From contig NZ_ONDD01000008.1 in assembly GCF_900316465.1 (NCBI RefSeq), forward strand, positions 37,477 through 101,476: DNA of 64,000 nucleotides, read 5' to 3'. A program made the position numbers and the translations under genes. Source of the DNA: an uncultured Fibrobacter sp. Its GTDB lineage: Bacteria; Fibrobacterota; Fibrobacteria; Fibrobacterales; Fibrobacteraceae. Within the stretch, counting starts at the first letter, position 1, and every line of letters starts with the position of its first letter. The notes under the pieces were generated by a model. The model saw only the letters and a list, made by a program, of their open reading frames with translations. It had not been told where the DNA came from and did no database searches. Positions 59,782-64,000 of the stretch are shown piece after piece.

Positions 59782-61667
59782 AACATCACCCTGTACGGAA
59801 TCTGCTTATCATACCGCCGCCCCTTAAGGTCGCGGTATTTTTTATTCTGGCCGCGCATGTCGCCCGCACGGAGGGTCCGCTCGTCGCGACCGCCAATACG
59901 GCGAATTGCAGTCGTCGTGTCCTTCACGCCCTCGTCGAACTTGATGTTCCCGAGAAGCGTTTCGCCGCCGAGGCCATCCGCCGTCAGGTAGAAGTCCTGC
60001 ACTCCCTTGAGTTCTGGCATATTGGAGCAGCGCACGTCAATCCACTTGCTCTCATCGCCCGCCGAGGGCAACTCGCACTTGGAAATCACATCGCCTTTTT
60101 TGCTCTCAGTGCGGAGCGAGAGTGTACCGCCAGCTCCGTTCTTCACCTGCACAAGCACGCCCGGGCCCGCAATGGAATCCGTAATCACGTTCTCGAAAAT
60201 CGCATAGCCGCCGTCCTTGATGGCAAATTCGTCCTTATCCGTCAAACGCACGCGGATGCCGTTGTCAAAGCCGTTCGCCGGAATCGTATCGCGAATAATG
60301 CGCAAGAAGTCGAGACGGTCGAGTTCCGCATAATGCTTGCCCTTCGTAATCTCGATAAAATTCGAGCCGCGCTTGAGTTTCGCGGGAATATACACCACCG
60401 ACTTTTCAGGGAACGCGCTCCACGCACCTGTTAGCGGCAGTTCCACTTCCTGATTTTTGCCGTTGACGCTCACATAGTGCGAACTACCGTTTGCACCGTC
60501 TTCGGTCCAGTTGTTGTCATAGCGGTAGCGGATCAGGTAGTCGCCCGCCTGGGGGATAATCATCGGCAAGCGAATCTTGCTGTCTTCGTAGTTGATGTAG
60601 GCGCAGAACTCGCCGTTCGATGCATCGGAACTGCTCGAAATATCCACGTGCGTCAAGGCTCCGTGTTCCGCCTCCGCACTCAGGTAACGCCCGAGGAACG
60701 GCTGCCCCAGTTCCGGCCAGCCGTCATCGGTATAGACGATGTCGCGAACTTGTATGTAGGAATTTCCGCCGTCGTTCTTGTCGTAGTAATGGTTCACGAA
60801 ACGCTGGCGGTTCACATCCTGGAACGCTTCGCCGCCCGCAGGCCCGTAGTAGCGCCCGTAACGGCTCAACAGAATCGTGCCGCCGCCATTCAAGAGCGCC
60901 TTGCCGCTGCGGTCCACGTACCCGCCGTCAATGCGGTTGGAGCGCCCCACAGTCGTCTTGTAAGAATTGTTCTCGAGGTCGGCACCCTTCTTGCAGCAGT
61001 TATCCCACGCCGTAAACAGGTAGTAGTAGCCGTCGTGCTCGATGAGGCTTGCGCCCTCGATGCCCGAACCGCCGCGGTTCGCGATGTTGATCATCTTCGC
61101 ACCGTCTTTCACCTTGCCTGTTTCTTCGTTCAGTTCCAGAATGTGGATGCCCGTGCCCCACGAACCGAACGCCATCCAGACCTTGCCATCGTTGTCCTTC
61201 AGCACTGCCGCGTCAATCGCGTTGTAAGCATCGCTCTTGACCGTGTGAATCACCTCGCCCTGGTCTGTCCAGCCGTAGCCGGGCTTTGTCGGGTCGATTT
61301 CCTTGCTCGCCATGAAGCCCATGCCCGACGAGCGGATGCCCATCTCGGAACCGCAATAGTACATGCGGTATTCCCCGCCAATGTAATGAATGTCCGGCGC
61401 CCAGATGTCAATCATGTTCGGCGCGTACTTGTAAAGCCACTTCGAAAATTCCGGCATGGCGGGCTCGCCGTTCTTCCAGTTCAGCGCATCCTCGGAAAAC
61501 TGCATCAGCATGTGATTGTCCGTCGTGGCAAGCGCATAGCCGTCCTCGTAACGGATAATGTCTGGGTCATGCCCCGCCCAGCGAGTCTCCTTCGCATACC
61601 AATTGGCCGCAAAAGCCTGCCCCGCCATCAGTGCAGAAAGTGCAAAAACCACGTTGACTCTTTTCAT
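59778..61667 (-). CDS. GH43 arabinosidase-like enzyme with CBM6/35-like domain(s) and Fibrobacter tail
   Basis: 629 residues from the ATG at 61667, which has GAGG upstream and starts a signal peptide (MKRVNVVFALSALMAGQAFA). The GH43 five-blade domain (~22-320) has Asp34 (AGHDPDII), a second Asp in YNAIDAAVLKD and Glu in GSGIEGASLIEHDG as the predicted triad. A carbohydrate-binding domain of CBM6/35 type follows (AEAEHGALTHV ... ELDRLDFLRI), then a second beta-rich domain with GVQDFYLTADG, probably CBM6-like or the Fibrobacter paralogous module. The end is KYRDLKGRRYDKQIPYRVMF. Likely removes arabinose from arabinan or arabinoxylan. Confidence 0.88.
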   Translation of the reverse strand: MKRVNVVFALSALMAGQAFAANWYAKETRWAGHDPDIIRYEDGYALATTDNHMLMQFSEDALNWKNGEPAMPEFSKWLYKYAPNMIDIWAPDIHYIGGEYRMYYCGSEMGIRSSGMGFMASKEIDPTKPGYGWTDQGEVIHTVKSDAYNAIDAAVLKDNDGKVWMAFGSWGTGIHILELNEETGKVKDGAKMINIANRGGSGIEGASLIEHDGYYYLFTAWDNCCKKGADLENNSYKTTVGRSNRIDGGYVDRSGKALLNGGGTILLSRYGRYYGPAGGEAFQDVNRQRFVNHYYDKNDGGNSYIQVRDIVYTDDGWPELGQPFLGRYLSAEAEHGALTHVDISSSSDASNGEFCAYINYEDSKIRLPMIIPQAGDYLIRYRYDNNWTEDGANGSSHYVSVNGKNQEVELPLTGAWSAFPEKSVVYIPAKLKRGSNFIEITKGKHYAELDRLDFLRIIRDTIPANGFDNGIRVRLTDKDEFAIKDGGYAIFENVITDSIAGPGVLVQVKNGAGGTLSLRTESKKGDVISKCELPSAGDESKWIDVRCSNMPELKGVQDFYLTADGLGGETLLGNIKFDEGVKDTTTAIRRIGGRDERTLRAGDMRGQNKKYRDLKGRRYDKQIPYRVMF

Positions 61668-61738
61668 AACGCCTCGCTTTCCCACACAACCAATTTAAAT
61701 ATACTTTCTTTTAGCCCAAAAAGAACTTTACGTCAACC

Positions 61739-63301
61739 TTAGAACATCACCCGGTACGGGATTTGCTTATCGAAGCGACGGCCCTTGAGGTCGCGGTAGG
61801 CCTTGCGGGCGGGCAGCATCGTATTGTCAGGACGGACAGCGCGCGAGCCAATCGCGGTCGTACCCGAAGAACTTGAGCCCGGCGCAGTTTCCGAAGAACT
61901 TGACTCAACCTCCGAACTCGAAGAATCTACGACAGGTTCCGGCAACTGGGCGGCCTTAAATTGGAATTTCTGGTTATCCGTTCCGGTGCGGACCCACGTA
62001 ATCACAGGCATGCCCGTTTCCTTCGAGATGTTCAGCACGTCGCCCACAAAATCGCTATCGTAATCGCCATAAACGTAATAGCCCTTGTTCACAGACGCAT
62101 TCTCGATGCGGATATCGCATGCAGTCTCCGAAGTCTTAACCGTATCGAGCAAAGCCTTGGGCGGGCAGTAATAGCGGCCGGTCGCAAAATTCTTGAGCGT
62201 GTAATGGCGTGCGGAATCGCCCTTCGCAATCACCCAGAGCTGCGCCTCGGAAGACTCGTCCGCCGGGCGCTGCACCACGATGCCGTTTTCATCTTCGAGC
62301 ACCATGTTGCTATGCGTTACCGTCAAGCGGTAGCCCCCTTCGACTAGCGGGGCATTGTTCACCTTGTCTACACCTGTCGAGGTGCGCTTGATTTTCTGGA
62401 TATTCGCATTTTCGTCATAATACAGGTAGTCGATATTCACGGAACGGCGGTAAGTCCAGCCGCCCGGAGAGTTCGCGCCGTGATACATAAAATACCAGTG
62501 CCCGAGATACTTGAAGATCGCCTGGTGATTCGTCTCGGAATTGTCAAGTTTGTCGTTGACGACACCCTTCTGCGTCCAGGGACCATTCAAACTCGGAGCC
62601 ATCGAGTAGTTCGTCGTGGAGGGGTAACCCGAGGCGTAACTGAAGTAGTAGTTGCCGCGGTACTTGTGCATCCACGGGGCCTCGAAAAAGTCCTTGATCT
62701 TGATATCTTCGGGAGTGCTCGCGAGTTCGAGCATATTCTCCTTGAGTTTCACGCGGCGGCCCGCATTCCACGAGCCCCAATACATCCAGATATCATCGCC
62801 GTCGTAGAAAATCGCGGGGTCAATATTCAGCGCCACGTCATTCTGCGTGTTGTCGGTCACTAGCGCATGCCCGAGCGCGTCCGTCCACGGTCCCGACGGA
62901 TGGTCCGCCACCGCAACGCCAATCGCAAAGCCTTCGTCCTGCTTGATAGTCGCATGGTGCACCGCCACGTACCAGTAGAACTTGCCGTTACGGTATTCAC
63001 AATGCCCCGCAAATGCGCTCGCGTTCGCCCACTTGAAAGTCTTGACGCTTAGCACCGCGCCGTAGTCGTGATAGTTTTCCATGTCGTCGGTCACCATCAC
63101 GTGCCAGTCGTTCATCACGAACGCCTTGTTGTTATTGCCCTGCGGACCCTGCTCGTCGTGCCCTGCGAAAATGAACAGGCTGTCGTGATACACAAGCGCC
63201 GCCGCATCCGCCGAATAGAAATCAGTCGTGAGCGGATTCGCCGCAAAACAAGCCGCAGCCGCAAGCAACGCGATTGAAGAAATGACACCCAATTTTTTCA
63301 T
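61739..63301 (-). CDS. GH43 glycosidase with ricin-like/CBM13 domain and Fibrobacter tail
   Basis: 520 residues with a signal peptide (MKKLGVISSIALLAAAACFA). The GH43 catalytic domain (~22-315) shows Asp32 (SADAAALVYHD), Asp in LNIDPAIFYDGDD and Glu in FFEAPWMHKY. A ricin/CBM13-like domain (~325-450; SSEAQLWVIAKGD ... YTLKNFATGRYY) follows, then a serine linker (DSSSSEVESSSSE) and the tail AYRDLKGRRFDKQIPYRVMF. Expected to act on xylan- or arabinose-containing hemicellulose. It lies 71 bases upstream of the other GH43 gene on the same strand. Confidence 0.88.
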   Translation of the reverse strand: MKKLGVISSIALLAAAACFAANPLTTDFYSADAAALVYHDSLFIFAGHDEQGPQGNNNKAFVMNDWHVMVTDDMENYHDYGAVLSVKTFKWANASAFAGHCEYRNGKFYWYVAVHHATIKQDEGFAIGVAVADHPSGPWTDALGHALVTDNTQNDVALNIDPAIFYDGDDIWMYWGSWNAGRRVKLKENMLELASTPEDIKIKDFFEAPWMHKYRGNYYFSYASGYPSTTNYSMAPSLNGPWTQKGVVNDKLDNSETNHQAIFKYLGHWYFMYHGANSPGGWTYRRSVNIDYLYYDENANIQKIKRTSTGVDKVNNAPLVEGGYRLTVTHSNMVLEDENGIVVQRPADESSEAQLWVIAKGDSARHYTLKNFATGRYYCPPKALLDTVKTSETACDIRIENASVNKGYYVYGDYDSDFVGDVLNISKETGMPVITWVRTGTDNQKFQFKAAQLPEPVVDSSSSEVESSSSETAPGSSSSGTTAIGSRAVRPDNTMLPARKAYRDLKGRRFDKQIPYRVMF

Positions 63302-63327
63302 ATACTCATACCAATCCTAAACCAAAG

Positions 63328-63425
63328 AGATCCTTCTCCCCGCAAGGGGGATCATGCTCACATAAGCGCTGAAGCACTAAGTGATCAAAGAGGCTTCGGC
63401 GCAAGCGCCTTGCTCAGGATGACAC
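63328..63425 (-). repeat. Hairpin-rich intergenic repeat, second copy (see 21244)
   Basis: On the minus strand it begins GTGTCATCCTGAGC and ends GAAGGATCT, as at 21244-21340, but the middle differs: hairpins AGGC...GCCT around GGCGCAAGCGCC, and CCCC-GCAA-GGGG. Confidence 0.65.
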
Positions 63426-63429
63426 GTAA

Positions 63430-64000
63430 CTAAAACATCACCCGATACGGAATCTGTTTGTCGAAGGAGCGCCCCTTCAGGTCACGATATGCCTTGCGGG
63501 CTTGAGAATCGTGGCGAATTGCACGCGGGGCGATCGCGGTTGTGCCCGAGGAACTCGATGTTGCGACGCTGGAACTGGAAATCGGGTCGCCGCACGGGGC
63601 CTGATTGCATACAATTTCCCCAGACGAGGCCGCAAACACGATGTTCTTGCCGTTCAGCTCTGTCACCGCGCGCTTTGTGACGTACTTGTTCGTACGGATC
63701 AGCGCCCAGCACGTCTTTCCGTTCACGACTCTCTGCTCGGCTGTGAAGATCTGGGCATTCCTATTTGACGTGGTCTTGTAGAGGCTCACGTTCGTGTTCT
63801 TCTCGCTGTTCTGATACATCACGTCCATGCTGTGCTCGCGACCCAGCCTGCTGTTGAAGGTATACTTCGCTCCGGCCTTCAGCTTGTACTGCTTGCGCCT
63901 CAGCACCTTGACCTTGCAGCTCGCGCTCTTGCCGCCGTCCTCGCTCTTCACAGTGATCGTCACCGTGCCGGGCTTCACTCCGGTCACTTTGCCGTTCTTA
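63430..64000 (-). CDS. Secreted protein with BIG2-like domain and Fibrobacter tail (5' end beyond window)
   Basis: The frame is open to the right edge, so only the last ~189 residues are seen. They start in a bacterial Ig-like (BIG2) domain (TGVKPGTVTITVKSEDGG), continue with a beta-rich domain (YKLKAGAKYTFNSRL ... NIVFAASSGEIVCNQAPC), a short serine linker (SSSSVATSSSSG) and the tail AYRDLKGRSFDKQIPYRVMF. The catalytic part, if any, lies outside. The tail and the two GH43 neighbours suggest another fibre-degrading enzyme. Confidence 0.8.
   Translation of the reverse strand, partial: KNGKVTGVKPGTVTITVKSEDGGKSASCKVKVLRRKQYKLKAGAKYTFNSRLGREHSMDVMYQNSEKNTNVSLYKTTSNRNAQIFTAEQRVVNGKTCWALIRTNKYVTKRAVTELNGKNIVFAASSGEIVCNQAPCGDPISSSSVATSSSSGTTAIAPRAIRHDSQARKAYRDLKGRSFDKQIPYRVMF

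Overview
The window looks like a chromosomal segment of a Fibrobacter-type, plant-fibre-degrading bacterium (inferred). Support: GH74, GH5 and two GH43 polysaccharidases; many lipoproteins with serine-rich linkers; a type IX-like C-terminal sorting domain on the GH74 enzyme; a tail motif (YRDLKGRxxDKQIPYRVMF) shared by three neighbouring secreted proteins, of the kind known from Fibrobacter hemicellulases; and Gram-negative envelope genes with a direct diaminopimelate dehydrogenase step. Coding density is high, gene pairs often overlap by one base (TAATG or TGATG), and strong hairpin terminators separate convergent genes. No rRNA, tRNA, CRISPR array or insertion sequence was recognised.

Layout. 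1-3.2 kb: 3' part of an acyl-CoA dehydratase activase-related gene and a YkpA/YbiT-like ABC-F ATPase. 3.2-13.6 kb (minus): a GH74 xyloglucanase and a 2419-residue exported protein of 22 cadherin-like domains arranged in a three-domain super-repeat. 14-16.6 kb: a small unknown protein, a membrane-anchored M23 endopeptidase and a lipoprotein. 16.7-21.2 kb: a GH5 lipoprotein glycanase divergent from leuCD. 21.2-24.6 kb: an accessory islet with intergenic repeats, a mobile mystery protein A/B (XRE-Fic) pair, an L,D-transpeptidase-like protein and a bPH membrane protein. 24.7-28.7 kb: Fe-alcohol dehydrogenase, a formate/nitrite-family channel and three lipoproteins. 28.7-35.4 kb: superoxide dismutase, a NamZ-like protein, ssb, a membrane protein, asd, an M29 aminopeptidase and a TonB-like protein. 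35.9-42.6 kb: alr, an rluD-lspA-squalene/phytoene synthase operon and dnaA, which has inverted DnaA-box-like sites upstream. 42.7-50.3 kb: a MORN-like envelope protein, then a C39 peptidase / RLAN-RimK ATP-grasp / GCS2 ligase / exported tyrosine phosphatase / N-formylglutamate amidohydrolase cluster. 50.4-58.7 kb: ddh, dut, an acetyltransferase, TrmJ-like methyltransferase, sugar nucleotidyltransferase, a DUF748/AsmA-like protein and thiSFG. 58.8-64 kb: a P1-nuclease/phospholipase C-fold protein and three tailed secreted proteins.

How the genes fit together. Envelope and peptidoglycan functions recur (asd, ddh, alr, lspA, M23, YkuD, NamZ, DUF748). The polysaccharidases serve fibre breakdown. 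The strongest candidate for an undescribed pathway is the 44.8-50.3 kb cluster: two ATP-dependent amide-bond-forming enzymes with a peptidase and an amidohydrolase suggest synthesis and trimming of a small peptide or of a peptide tag. The most striking single gene is the 7.3-kb repeat protein.
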